A DNA stretch of 64,000 nucleotides from JACVRW01 sp963771715. GTDB lineage: Bacteria > Actinomycetota > Thermoleophilia > Solirubrobacterales > Thermoleophilaceae. Every line of letters begins with the position of its first letter. Position 1 is the first letter of the stretch. Below are positions 1 to 8,292 of this stretch, piece after piece. Below the pieces are notes generated by a model, which was not told where the DNA came from, searched no databases, and was given only the letters and a program-made list of their open reading frames with translations. A program made the position numbers and the translations under genes. Where the stretch lies: NCBI GenBank assembly GCA_963771715.1, contig CAVYUQ010000008.1, positions 186,001 to 250,000 on the forward strand, in the 5' to 3' direction.

Positions 1-441
1 GCTCTCGCCGCTGAGCGTGCGGTGGACGAGACCCGCGGCATGGGCTGCGTCGAGCCCGTCCGCGACCGCCTTGAGCAGCCTTAGCGCGAGATTGTGGTCG
101 AGTGGCCCGTTGCGCAGGAGGTCGGCGAGCGACCGCGCCGGGAACCGGTCGGTGGCCACGAACAGGCGGCCGCCCTCCTCACCGACCTCGCGCACGCCCA
201 GCAGCGCCGGGTGTCCGAGCTCGGCGCGAGTGCGGGCCAGCCGCCGGAAGCGAGCGCGCGCGCGCCGGTTCGGCACCGGCTCGGCGCTCACCTGGAGCGT
301 GGCGGGGCTTCCATCCGAAGCCGTAGCCGTGAACAGGAGGCTCCCGGCCTCGCGCCGGCGCGGTGAGGCATCCAGCCGGTAGCCGGCCAGCACGGCCTCG
401 GGCGCTGCGTCGCGCGTGGGCTCTTCGGTGTGCCTGATCAT
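1..441 (-). CDS. Protein-kinase-like protein, N-terminal part (runs off the left edge)
   Basis: The first 147 codons are visible. The sequence reads as a Ser/Thr kinase fold: an N-lobe with beta strands, a helix and the stretch LLKAVADGLDAAHAAGLVHR that matches the helix before the catalytic loop. The catalytic HRD is replaced by HRT (HRTLSGES), and the strand where VAIK is expected reads ATLQVSA with no lysine, so it is probably a pseudokinase or a very divergent kinase. The start ATG overlaps the stop of the upstream coiled-coil gene (ATGA), which implies co-translation. The C-terminal lobe and any extracellular domain lie outside the window, so activity cannot be judged completely. Confidence 0.72.
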   Translation of the reverse strand, partial: MIRHTEEPTRDAAPEAVLAGYRLDASPRRREAGSLLFTATASDGSPATLQVSAEPVPNRRARARFRRLARTRAELGHPALLGVREVGEEGGRLFVATDRFPARSLADLLRNGPLDHNLALRLLKAVADGLDAAHAAGLVHRTLSGES

Positions 442-983
442 CCGGAGTCGTCGAACGGTTCGCCGACGGGTGTGGTGGTCGGGGGTGGCGCCTCGGGCGT
501 GGTCTCCTGCGGCGCGGGCTCCTCGGGCGCGCTCTCCTCCTGCTCACGTTTGCGCTCGCGCGCCAGCCTCCTGCGTTCCGCCGCAAGCTCGCGCTCGGCC
601 TCCGCCTCGCGCTCCGCGGCCCGCTGAGCGCGGCGCTCGGCACGTATCCGCCGCCGCTCCTCGCGAGCGGCCCTCTCCTCAGCGGCCTCGCGCTCCTCGC
701 GCCGCTTTGCCAGCCTTCGCTCGCGCGCCTCCCGCGCCTTCTCCCGCCGCGCCTCGAGCTCCGCCTCGGTCGGGCCGGGCTCGCCCTTCATCGCGGGCAG
801 CTCCGAGGCGGTCCGCAGGGCGAGCGGTCGCGCCTTGACAGCGGGCGAGCCGGGGTCATCGCTGCCGGCCGCGTGTGCGACGCCGAACGCGCCGGCGAAC
901 GCCGCCAGCCCCACCACGGCGATGGTCACGGGGCCGGGGCTCCGCGGTGGGCCGGGCTCTCGGCGTGGCCACCTCACGTGCAT
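438..983 (-). CDS. Arg/Glu-rich coiled-coil protein with an N-terminal membrane segment
   Basis: 181 residues. A basic N-terminus is followed by a hydrophobic stretch (about residues 18-40, ending AHAAG), either a signal anchor or a cleavable signal. Residues about 75-150 are almost entirely Arg, Glu, Ala and Lys with heptad character, predicted to be a long charged coiled coil. The tail is Pro/Thr/Glu rich. It overlaps the PKD gene upstream by 10 bases and the kinase-like gene downstream by 4, so the three form a small surface-related operon. No known family recognised; function unknown. Charged composition alone can mimic coding capacity, but the start/stop couplings on both sides support it. 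Confidence 0.65.
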   Translation of the reverse strand: MHVRWPRREPGPPRSPGPVTIAVVGLAAFAGAFGVAHAAGSDDPGSPAVKARPLALRTASELPAMKGEPGPTEAELEARREKAREARERRLAKRREEREAAEERAAREERRRIRAERRAQRAAEREAEAERELAAERRRLARERKREQEESAPEEPAPQETTPEAPPPTTTPVGEPFDDSG

Positions 984-2437
984 CGAGTGGGCTCGGTGGT
1001 GGCGCCGGGCATGAGGCAGCGGTCGGTGCGGAGGGGCCGCCTCCCCGCCCGAATTCGGAAGCGGACGTACCTTCCGATCACGTCCGGCGCGCGGACGAAG
1101 ACCTCGATGCGCGCGCCGGCCACCAGGACGCGCGCGAACTCGGACAGCCGCACGCGGCCGGTCTCGACAACTCGCCGCCGGGAGCGCGAATGGACAGCCT
1201 GCGACCGGTGCAGGTGACCTTCACGCGCGCGCCACGCGGGGCGCCGCGGACCTCGATGAGCGAGATGCGGGCCCCGCGCGGCACGACGAATCCAACCAGC
1301 CGGACCGTCGGGAAGGGACTCATGAGCGCCGGCTTGGCGGCGGGAGTGATCGGGGTCGCGGCCGGCGGAGGCGGGCTGGTGGCGACCACCGGGGCGGCAG
1401 CGACCGTGATCGTGCGCGTGATCGCCCGCGAGACGCCGTCGCCGTCCGTCACGCGGAGCGAGACCTGGTGGTCGCCCGCGCTGAAGGTCGCCGTGGCCGT
1501 GGACCCGGTGGCATCGTCGAACTGCCCGTCGTCGTCCAGGTCCCAGGCCTCGCTCGCCAGCGCCCCCTCCGCGTCCACCGAGGTCGAGAACAGCTGCACC
1601 TCGCCGCCGTCGACCGGGCTGCCCGGCGTCCACACGAAGCCGGCCACCGGCGGGGCGTTCACCCTGAAGCTCGATTGCGCATCGTCGCTCTCGCCGTTCG
1701 GCTGCGCCACCGTCAGTTGAACGGTGTGGTTTCCGTTCGTCGCGAAGGTGTGCGTGACCGACGTTCCGCTGCCGACCGCGACGACCATCGATCACCCAGC
1801 TCAACGTGCTGCCGGGGGCGGCCACGGAATCGGATGTGAACGTCGCCTCGTCGCCAACCTGGAGCAGCACCGAGTCGTCAGGGTCGCGGTGGAAGGCGGC
1901 GGTCGGGACGGACGGGTCGCGGACGTCCACCACCTGAGTGTCGCTGTCCTGCGCGGCGTCCTCGTCCGTCACGGTCAGGGTCACGTCGTGCGGCCCCGGG
2001 GTGCTGAACTTGTGGAGCGGGTTGGGCTCCGTCGAGTCGGTGAGGCCGTCGGCGTCGAAGTCCCACTCGACGCCCGTCACCGAGTCGTCGCAGTCCGTGG
2101 ACGTCGACGTGAAGAGGATCCACTCGTCGGGATCCGGCGTGGCCGGGCTGTAGTCGAAGGACGCGGCCGGCGGGGCGTTCACGACGACGACGTCGTGCAT
2201 GACGGGAGTGCCACCCGCCACGTCCATCGTGACCGGATAGGTCCCCTCGGCGTCGAACGTGTGCGTGTTGCCGGTGACGAAGATGGTGTCGTTCTCGTAG
2301 TCCCAGGTCACGTCCTCCGGGGCGGCGTTCAGAGCCGTGAACGTGGCCTCCTCGCAGGCCATCGGCGACGCGGGGTCGACCGTGAAATCGGGCGGGTCCA
2401 CCCCGAAGGCGGCGGGGGCGGAGAGGCAAGCCAGCAC
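974..2437 (-). CDS. Secreted PKD-repeat protein (two frame breaks)
   Basis: Several PKD-type beta-sandwich repeats are visible, each with a WDFDADG- or WDLDDDG-like core followed by a G..DVTLTVTD-like strand, typical of extracellular adhesive or structural proteins. The gene is read in one frame to about 1790, in a second frame to about 1170, then returns to the first frame for the tail ending PTRCT. The first break is repaired by reading ATCGCGATGG instead of ATCGATGG. A hydrophobic signal-like stretch (LAALGLLVLACLSAPAA) extends upstream of the GTG used here, so the true start may be a CTG near 2518 just after a stop; no ATG or GTG lies further up. The C-terminal part after the repeats is a small Arg-rich beta domain. 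Confidence 0.78.
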   Translation of the reverse strand: MLACLSAPAAFGVDPPDFTVDPASPMACEEATFTALNAAPEDVTWDYENDTIFVTGNTHTFDAEGTYPVTMDVAGGTPVMHDVVVVNAPPAASFDYSPATPDPDEWILFTSTSTDCDDSVTGVEWDFDADGLTDSTEPNPLHKFSTPGPHDVTLTVTDEDAAQDSDTQVVDVRDPSVPTAAFHRDPDDSVLLQVGDEATFTSDSVAAPGSTLSWVIDGRRGRQRNVGHAHLRDERKPHRSTDGGAAERRERRCAIELQGERPAGGRLRVDAGQPGRRRRGAAVLDLGGRGGGAGERGLGPGRRRAVRRCHRVHGHGDLQRGRPPGLAPRDGRRRRLAGDHAHDHGRCRPGGRHQPASAGRDPDHSRRQAGAHESLPDGPAGWIRRAARGPHLAHRGPRRPAWRAREGHLHRSQAVHSRSRRRVVETGRVRLSEFARVLVAGARIEVFVRAPDVIGRYVRFRIRAGRRPLRTDRCLMPGATTEPTRCT

Positions 2438-2574
2438 CAGCAGGCCGAGCGCAGCCAGAGGCGCGCGCCTGGCGCCGTGATGAGAGGGGCGGGACTGGGA
2501 GGGCTGCGAAGTTGCCAGCTACTCCAGAGGTATCACACCTAGCGCGGTATGTCCTGCGCCTGAAAGCGAGGATG

Positions 2575-4575
2575 TCAGGCGCTCGCCTCGGCCTCGTCCA
2601 GCTCGTGGCGCAGCGACTTGATCTCGTCGCGCAGCTTGGCCGCGTACTCGAAGCGGAGATCGTCCGCCGCGGCGAGCATCTCCTCCTCGAGCTCGACCAT
2701 CGTGCGCCGGATGTCCTCGGCCGACATCCCCTCGGTGTCGCGCCTGCGGCGCCCGCGTCCGGTGGGGACCTTCGACTCCATCATCAGGAAGTCGCTGATG
2801 TCGGAGATGCCCTTCTGGATCGTGGCGGGCGTGATGCCGTGCTCCTCGTTGTAGGTGACCTGGATGGCGCGGCGGCGGTCCGTCTCGCTGATCGCGGTGC
2901 GCATCGCGGCGGTCTCCTTGTCGGCGTACATGATCACCTTGCCGCGGATGTTCCGGGCGGCGCGGCCGATCGTCTGGATCAGCGAGGTCTCACCGCGGAG
3001 GAAGCCCTCCTTGTCCGCGTCGAGGATGGCCACCAGCGAGACCTCCGGCAGGTCGAGGCCCTCGCGCAGGAGGTTCACGCCCACGAGCACGTCGTACTCG
3101 CCGAGCCGCAGCTCGCGGATGATCTGGATGCGCTCGAGGGTGTCGATCTCGGAGTGCAGGTAGCGCACCTTGAAGCCGTACTCGAGCAGGTAGTCGGTGA
3201 GGTCCTCGGCCATCTTCTTCGTGAGCGTGGTCACGAGCGTGCGCTCCTCGACCTCGACGCGCTGGCGGATCTCCTCCATCAGGTCGTCGATCTGGTTCTT
3301 CGTCTCGCGCACGTCGACCTCGGGGTCGATAACGCCGGTCGGCCTCACGATCTGCTCCACGATCTGGGACGAGTGGTTGCGCTCGAAGTCGCTCGGCGTG
3401 GCCGACACGAACACGATCTGCGGGGTGTGCTGGAGGAACTCGTCGAAGGTCTGGGGCCGGTTGTCGAGCGCGCTCGGGAGCCGGAAGCCGAAGTCCACCA
3501 GCGTGTTCTTGCGCGAGCGGTCGCCCTCGAACATGCCGCCGATCTGCGGCACCGTCTGGTGCGACTCGTCGATGAAGCACACGAAGTCGTCCGGGAAGAA
3601 GTCGAGCAGGCAGAACGGCCGCTCGCCGGGCGCGCGCCCGTCGAGGATGCGCGAGTAGTTCTCGATCCCGTTGCAGAACCCGAGCTCGCGCAGCATCTCC
3701 ATGTCGAACTGCGTGCGCTGGCGCAGCCGGTGTGACTCGAGCAGCTTGCCCTGCTCCTCGAGCTCCTTGCAGCGCGCCTCCATCTCGTCGCGGATCTCGC
3801 CGACTGCGCGCTCGATCGTGGGCCGGTCGGTGGCGTAGTGGGTGGCCGGCCAGATGCCCGCGTGCTCGAGCTCCTGGAAGACCTCGCCGGTGAGCGGGTC
3901 GAAGTGCTGGATCGCCTCGATCTCGTCGCCGAAGAAGACCGCCCGGTACGCCGACTCGGCGTAGGCCGGGAACACCTCGAGCGTCTCGCCGCGCACGCGG
4001 AAGGTCCCGCGGCCGAGCGCGGCGTCGTTGCGCGTGTACATGTTGTCGACGAGCTTGCGCAGCACCTCGTCGCGGTCCACCATCTCGCCCTTCTTCAGCA
4101 GCGTGACCTGGGCGTTGTACTTGTCGGGCGAGCCGAGTCCGTAGATGCACGAAACCGACGCCACGACGATCACGTCGCGGCGTGCGAACAGCGCGCTCGT
4201 GGCCGCGTGCCGGAGCCGGTCGATCTCCTCGTTGATGGAGGAGTCCTTCTCGATGTACAGGTCCTGCGCCGGGACGTATGCCTCGGGCTGGTAGTAGTCG
4301 TAGTACGAGACGAAGTACTCGACGGAGTTCTTCGGGAAGAACTCGCGGAACTCGTTGCAGAGCTGGGCCGCGAGCGTCTTGTTGTGGGCGATCACGAGCG
4401 AGGGCCGCTGGACCTGCTCGATCGTGAACGCCATCGTGGCCGTCTTGCCCGAGCCCGTGACTCCCAGCAGGGTCTGGAAGCGGTCACCCGCGTCGATGCC
4501 GCGCGCTAGCGCGGCCAGCGCCTCGGGCTGGTCGGCCACGGGGTTGTACGCCGGGTTGATCTCGAACTTCGGCAC
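2575..4575 (-). CDS. uvrB: Excinuclease ABC subunit UvrB
   Basis: 666 residues, full length for the family and uninterrupted. UvrB is the damage-verifying helicase-like subunit of nucleotide excision repair; it receives damaged DNA from UvrA and recruits UvrC. Visible features are Walker A GVTGSGKT at residues 38-45, the beta-hairpin stretch YYDYYQPEAYVP near 91-102 that clamps DNA, DEAD-like FIDESHQT, the helicase motifs ending in QTIGRAARN, and a C-terminal UVR domain (EYAAKLRDEIKSLR). The start is GTG at 4575. It is followed by the PKD gene and preceded by a GIY-YIG nuclease gene on the same strand. No LexA-type box was recognised in the short upstream gap. Confidence 0.97.
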   Translation of the reverse strand: MPKFEINPAYNPVADQPEALAALARGIDAGDRFQTLLGVTGSGKTATMAFTIEQVQRPSLVIAHNKTLAAQLCNEFREFFPKNSVEYFVSYYDYYQPEAYVPAQDLYIEKDSSINEEIDRLRHAATSALFARRDVIVVASVSCIYGLGSPDKYNAQVTLLKKGEMVDRDEVLRKLVDNMYTRNDAALGRGTFRVRGETLEVFPAYAESAYRAVFFGDEIEAIQHFDPLTGEVFQELEHAGIWPATHYATDRPTIERAVGEIRDEMEARCKELEEQGKLLESHRLRQRTQFDMEMLRELGFCNGIENYSRILDGRAPGERPFCLLDFFPDDFVCFIDESHQTVPQIGGMFEGDRSRKNTLVDFGFRLPSALDNRPQTFDEFLQHTPQIVFVSATPSDFERNHSSQIVEQIVRPTGVIDPEVDVRETKNQIDDLMEEIRQRVEVEERTLVTTLTKKMAEDLTDYLLEYGFKVRYLHSEIDTLERIQIIRELRLGEYDVLVGVNLLREGLDLPEVSLVAILDADKEGFLRGETSLIQTIGRAARNIRGKVIMYADKETAAMRTAISETDRRRAIQVTYNEEHGITPATIQKGISDISDFLMMESKVPTGRGRRRRDTEGMSAEDIRRTMVELEEEMLAAADDLRFEYAAKLRDEIKSLRHELDEAEASA

Positions 4576-4613
4576 GACCTATAGACGTTAGCGGTGCTGG
4601 CTGTCGGCGCCGA

Positions 4614-4853
4614 TCAGGCGAGCAGCCCCCGCTTGCCGGACGCTGGCAGGCGCTTGATGCGGACCTCCTCGCGCATCGCCTCGGAGCGAGTGGCGAACTC
4701 GCGCGTGTACACGAGCTCCACGGGCCGCCGCGTGCGGGTGTAGCGGCTGGCGCTGCCGGCCTGGTGCTGACGCAGCCGCCGCTCGGGGTCGGTGGACCAG
4801 CCGCAGTAGAGCGTGCCGTCGGCGCAGCGCAGCAGGTACACGAAGGCAGCCAC
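4614..4853 (-). CDS. GIY-YIG nuclease family protein (YhbQ/YazA type)
   Basis: About 79 residues from a GTG start at 4853. The core FVYLLRCADGTLYCGWSTDPERRLRQHQ is the GIY-YIG signature region (here VYLL...LYCG), with the conserved Arg and a downstream E in the REEVRIKRL helix. This matches stand-alone small GIY-YIG proteins of 80-95 residues. The frame stays open upstream but lacks family similarity there, and the next gene starts on the opposite strand, so the short form is preferred. It sits 38 bases upstream of uvrB on the same strand, suggesting, but not proving, a DNA repair role. Confidence 0.88.
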   Translation of the reverse strand: MAAFVYLLRCADGTLYCGWSTDPERRLRQHQAGSASRYTRTRRPVELVYTREFATRSEAMREEVRIKRLPASGKRGLLA

Positions 4854-4962
4854 AGGGGGAGCTAACCGCACCCCTCGGATGCCTGCTAGCCCCAGCGAAA
4901 GGCGGCTCCTTCGGTGCGACCGTGGACTCATCGCAAATAACAACGAATCGGAGGAACAGAAA

Positions 4963-5676
4963 ATGAACGGACGCAGCATCGCACTCATCGTCACCGGCAC
5001 CCTCGCCAGCCTCGTTGCAGCCGGCCTTCTGGCCGTGGGCGGGCTTGCACTATGGGGCGACTCACAGAAGGACAGCGACGGCTACCTCTCGACCGACACC
5101 CACCAGTTCGAGACCGGAACGCGAGCACTCGCCACCGAGAACCTCGACCTGGACCTCGGGGACGCCGACTGGGCCGCCCAGACGAACGACCTCGGCAAGG
5201 CCCGAGTACAGGTGGACTCGCGCGGCGACAAGCCGGTGTTCGTCGGGATCGCCCGCACGAACGACGTGGAGCGCTACCTCGCCGGCGTCTCGCACAGCAC
5301 GCTCACCGACGTGAGCACCTCGCCGTTCGAGGCCGACTACGACGACCATGCCGGCGATCGCCAGCCGGCGGCGCCCGCCGACTCCCACATCTGGGCCGCG
5401 TCCGAGCAGGGCTCGGGCAAGCAGACCCTGAACTGGGAGATCGAGGACGGCGACTGGTCGGTCGTGGTGATGAACGCCGACGGCTCCGCCGGAGTCGACG
5501 CCGACATCAGCGCCGGGGCCGAGGTCCCGTTCCTGAGTGCCCTCGGCTGGTCCGCGCTGGGCAGCGGCACCCTCGCGCTCGTCATCGGAGTCGCCCTGTT
5601 CGTCATGGGCATCCGCCGCCCGAGCGACCCGACGGGAAGGGCGCCGGTCACCAGCGCCGCGCCGGCTGCGGCCTGA
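4963..5676 (+). CDS. Membrane protein with N- and C-terminal helices and an extracellular domain
   Basis: 237 residues starting at an ATG with a good ribosome site (GGAGGAACAGAAA before the ATG). One transmembrane helix lies at about residues 7-30 and a second at about 195-220, flanking an acidic extracytoplasmic domain of about 165 residues rich in Asp and Thr. The short basic C-terminus ends in Ala/Pro. Similar architecture occurs in actinobacterial hypothetical membrane proteins, but no function can be assigned. It is monocistronic: the neighbours are on the other strand or separated by a strong terminator at 5699. Confidence 0.88.
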   Translation: MNGRSIALIVTGTLASLVAAGLLAVGGLALWGDSQKDSDGYLSTDTHQFETGTRALATENLDLDLGDADWAAQTNDLGKARVQVDSRGDKPVFVGIARTNDVERYLAGVSHSTLTDVSTSPFEADYDDHAGDRQPAAPADSHIWAASEQGSGKQTLNWEIEDGDWSVVVMNADGSAGVDADISAGAEVPFLSALGWSALGSGTLALVIGVALFVMGIRRPSDPTGRAPVTSAAPAAA

Positions 5677-5698
5677 TCGACCAGCTGCTGCTGGACAG

Positions 5699-5731
5699 CC
5701 CCCGTGCCTGACTGTCAGGCGCGGGGGCTTT
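5699..5731 (+). terminator. Rho-independent-type terminator
   Basis: A 13-bp stem with one G-T wobble, CCCCCGTGCCTGA (5699-5711) and TCAGGCGCGGGGG (5715-5727), encloses a CTG loop and is followed by CTTTGG. It lies 22 bases after the stop of the membrane protein gene. The stem is very stable; the T-run is short, as is common in high-GC actinobacteria. Confidence 0.85.
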
Positions 5732-5744
5732 GGCTGCCTCCGCC

Positions 5745-5791
5745 AGGTGGGTGGCCGGCGTCGTGCATGGCGCGACGTTGCCCACCCACCT
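5745..5791. repeat. Palindromic repeat, copy A1 (AGGTGG...CCACCT ends)
   Basis: Perfect 10-bp inverted repeat AGGTGGGTGG (5745-5754) and CCACCCACCT (5782-5791) around a 27-base centre. It directly precedes a second hairpin with the same AGGTGG/CCACCT ends. It lies in the non-coding stretch 5732-5973 between the membrane protein and the ABC-F gene; beyond these two hairpins I see no gene there. Confidence 0.6.
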
Positions 5792-5807
5792 GACGAGCTA
5801 CGCCATT

Positions 5808-5854
5808 AGGTGGCAGACAATCGTGGCGGAAAACGCACCGCTTTTCTGCCACCT
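5808..5854. repeat. Palindromic repeat, copy A2
   Basis: Perfect 10-bp inverted repeat AGGTGGCAGA (5808-5817) and TCTGCCACCT (5845-5854). The centre contains GTGGCGGAAAACGCACCG, which recurs with small changes in the intergenic element at 39493-39554 (GTGGCGGGAAAACGCAACG). Same arm ends as copy A1. Possibly a small non-autonomous repeat family or a structured RNA. Confidence 0.65.
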
Positions 5855-5973
5855 GGGCCGGCCGGCCCCAGTGCTGGGCTCGGACCCTCATACACGCTTG
5901 GCCCTGAACGTCGCATCCCCCTCCCCCAATTCACTCCCTGAACTTTGCGCACGCCCCTTAGCCTTGACCCCTC

Positions 5974-7875
5974 ATGGCTGTGGTGATCGGAAGCGCGCTA
6001 GACAAGGACATGGCGGGGACCCCGCTCTTCCGGGGCGTGTCCTTCAAGCTCGAGCGCGGCGACCGCATGACGCTCGCCGGCCGCAACGGGGCCGGCAAGA
6101 CGACGCTCCTGCGGATGGTCTCCGGCGAGACCGGGATCGACGGCGGCGAGCTGGTCTTCGAGAAGGGCACGCGCGTGGCGCTCCACGACCAGCGGCCGCC
6201 CCGCGAGCGCGACCTCACCCTGCGCGACTACGTCCTCTCGGGCTGCCGCGACCTCGTTGCGCTGGAGGAGGATCTGCGCCGGCTCGAGGGCGAGATGGCG
6301 GAGCGGCCGGACGACGGCGACCTGCTCGAGCGCTATTCGCACGCGCAATCGCGCCTCGAGCACGCCGGCGGCTGGAACTGGCGTGCCCGGGCGCTCGGGC
6401 CGCTGCACGGCCTCGGCTTCGCCGACGAGCAGCTCGACAGGAAGCTGTCGAGCTTCTCGGGCGGCGAGCTCACGCGGGCCTCGCTGGCGCGCGCGCTCGC
6501 GGGCGATCCCGACCTGCTGCTGCTCGACGAGCCCACGAACCACCTCGACATCGCCTCCCTCGAGTGGCTCGAGGAATACCTCACGGGGCTCGACGCGGCG
6601 GTGATCCTCGTCGCCCACGACCGCTGGTTCCTGGAGGCGGTGGGAACCTCCGTGCTTGAGCTCGAGGCCGGGCGCTCGCGCTTCTTCCCGGGCTCGTGGC
6701 ACGCGTGGCGCCGCGAGGCGGCGGCGCGCGACATCCAGGTCGGCAAGCAGATCGAGAAGCAGCAGGCCGAGATCGCACGCATGGAGCGCTTCATCGAGCG
6801 CTTCCGCTACAAGGCGAGCAAGGCGCGCCAGGCCCAGTCGCGCGTGAAGAAGCTCCAGAAGATGGAGCGGGTCGAGCGCGATCCCACGGACAACCGCTCG
6901 CTCGGATTCCGCTTCGGGGGCGCCGAGCGCGCCGGACGGGTGGTGATCGACCTCGAGGGCGGGCGCCTCGAGGTGCCGGGCCGGACGCTGCTGGAAGACG
7001 GCGAGCTCTGGCTCGAGCGCGGCGAGCACGTGTCGCTCGTGGGGCCGAACGGCGCCGGCAAGACCACCCTGATCGAGGCGCTGGCGGGGCGGCGTGAGCT
7101 CGACGGCGGGCGCATCCGGACCGGGCACAACGTGCAGCTCGGCTACCTGTCGCAGCACGCCGAGGAGCTGGGCTCGTCGGGAACCCTGCTCGAGGCCACC
7201 CAGCGCGCCACCGGCCTGACGCCGAACAAGGCGCGCGCCCTGCTGGGCCGCTTCCTGTTCAGCGGCGAGGAGGCCGAGAAGCCGATGGAGGGACTCTCCG
7301 GAGGCGAGCGCAGACGGGTGTCGCTCGCGATCCTCGTGGCGTCCGGCGCGAACGTCCTGATCCTGGACGAGCCCACCAACCACCTCGACATCGACGCGCG
7401 CGAGGCGCTCGAGGACGCGCTCTCGGGCTTCGACGGCAACGTGCTGCTCGTGTCGCACGACCGCGCGCTGCTGGACGCGGTCGGCACGCGCACGATCGCC
7501 ATGGAGGACGGGCGCCTGCGCAGCTATCAGGGTGGCTGGGCCGAGTACTCGCGCGTGCGCGACGAGCGCCGCGAGGAGGAGCGGGCGCGCCCGGGGCGCG
7601 AGAAGCGGGCCACGGCCAGGGCCAAGGCGGCGAAGCCGGACGGGAACGGCCGCACGAAGCCCGCCGGACCCTCGAAGAACGCCGTCAGGCGCGCAGCGGA
7701 GCTCGAGCGCGCGGTGGAGAAGGCCGAGGCCGCTCTGCGAGCGATCGAGGACGAGCTGGCCGACCCCTCCGCGTGGGCCAGCCCGACGAGCAGCGAGCGA
7801 GCCGCCGACCGCCACGCAGCGGCGAAGAAGGCCGTCGAGGAGGCCTACGCCCGCTGGGAGCAGGCCTCCGCGTAG
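5974..7875 (+). CDS. ABC-F family ATPase
   Basis: 633 residues with two ATP-binding cassettes and no membrane segments, the ABC-F layout. These act on the ribosome (translation factors or antibiotic target protection) rather than as transporters. Domain 1 has Walker A GRNGAGKTT at residues 36-44, signature FSGGELTRASLARAL and Walker B LLLLDEPTNHLD. A basic linker of about 80 residues (KASKARQAQSRVKKLQKME) follows, then domain 2 with GPNGAGKTT, LSGGERRRVSLAILV and VLILDEPTNHLD. The C-terminal tail from about residue 520 is Ala/Lys/Glu rich, predicted coiled coil. The start ATG at 5974 has only a weak ribosome site. Whether it confers drug tolerance cannot be told from sequence. Confidence 0.94.
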   Translation: MAVVIGSALDKDMAGTPLFRGVSFKLERGDRMTLAGRNGAGKTTLLRMVSGETGIDGGELVFEKGTRVALHDQRPPRERDLTLRDYVLSGCRDLVALEEDLRRLEGEMAERPDDGDLLERYSHAQSRLEHAGGWNWRARALGPLHGLGFADEQLDRKLSSFSGGELTRASLARALAGDPDLLLLDEPTNHLDIASLEWLEEYLTGLDAAVILVAHDRWFLEAVGTSVLELEAGRSRFFPGSWHAWRREAAARDIQVGKQIEKQQAEIARMERFIERFRYKASKARQAQSRVKKLQKMERVERDPTDNRSLGFRFGGAERAGRVVIDLEGGRLEVPGRTLLEDGELWLERGEHVSLVGPNGAGKTTLIEALAGRRELDGGRIRTGHNVQLGYLSQHAEELGSSGTLLEATQRATGLTPNKARALLGRFLFSGEEAEKPMEGLSGGERRRVSLAILVASGANVLILDEPTNHLDIDAREALEDALSGFDGNVLLVSHDRALLDAVGTRTIAMEDGRLRSYQGGWAEYSRVRDERREEERARPGREKRATARAKAAKPDGNGRTKPAGPSKNAVRRAAELERAVEKAEAALRAIEDELADPSAWASPTSSERAADRHAAAKKAVEEAYARWEQASA

Positions 7876-7876
7876 G

Positions 7877-7892
7877 GCCCGCCGAGGCGGGC
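7877..7892. terminator. Convergent hairpin, putative terminator
   Basis: Perfect 7-bp stem GCCCGCC (7877-7883) and GGCGGGC (7886-7892) with a GA loop, two bases after the ABC-F stop and 28 bases from the stop of the convergent small membrane gene. There is no T-run, so it may act as a weak or bidirectional terminator. Confidence 0.45.
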
Positions 7893-7920
7893 GACCCGGT
7901 CGAGCCGCCCGCCCACAGCG

Positions 7921-8178
7921 TCAAGGCCGCATTCCGGGACCGTTCAGGTCCCGGTCCTGGTTGCGGTCGGCGGGGCCCGGGATGTGCTCCACGGAGGGCG
8001 CCACACGCACCGAGTCCCTGTAGCCCGAGCTCTCGCCTCCGCCGCTCGCTGCGAGCGCGATCGCGAGCGTCAACGCGACGGCGGTGACGAGCGCCATAAG
8101 CGCCAGCGTGATCGGGCGGACGCGGAACTGCACCGGGGTTGACAGAGCGCTGTGCAGCTCTCCTCTTGTGGTTGGCAT
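7921..8178 (-). CDS. Small single-pass membrane protein
   Basis: 85 residues from an ATG at 8178 preceded by a strong ribosome site (AAGGAGGAGAC). A hydrophobic helix at about residues 23-45 (ITLALMALVTAVALTLAIAL) is followed by a Gly/Ser-rich linker and a polar tail containing PGPADRNQDRD. It is divergently transcribed from the large BTAD-propeller-binding protein fusion, with 114 bases between the two starts, so it is a candidate target of that regulator. No family recognised. The same frame stays open far upstream on this strand, but that extension is antisense to the regulator and is not a gene. Confidence 0.78.
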   Translation of the reverse strand: MPTTRGELHSALSTPVQFRVRPITLALMALVTAVALTLAIALAASGGGESSGYRDSVRVAPSVEHIPGPADRNQDRDLNGPGMRP

Positions 8179-8292
8179 GTCTCCTCCTTGGGTCGGGACG
8201 ACGACAACCTGCGCTGACCCGGTTGTGAGACGCCTGTCAAGCGGTAACACGCGGTTGCGAAGGACCGCGAAGGGCGGCGAGACTGGAGCCCA

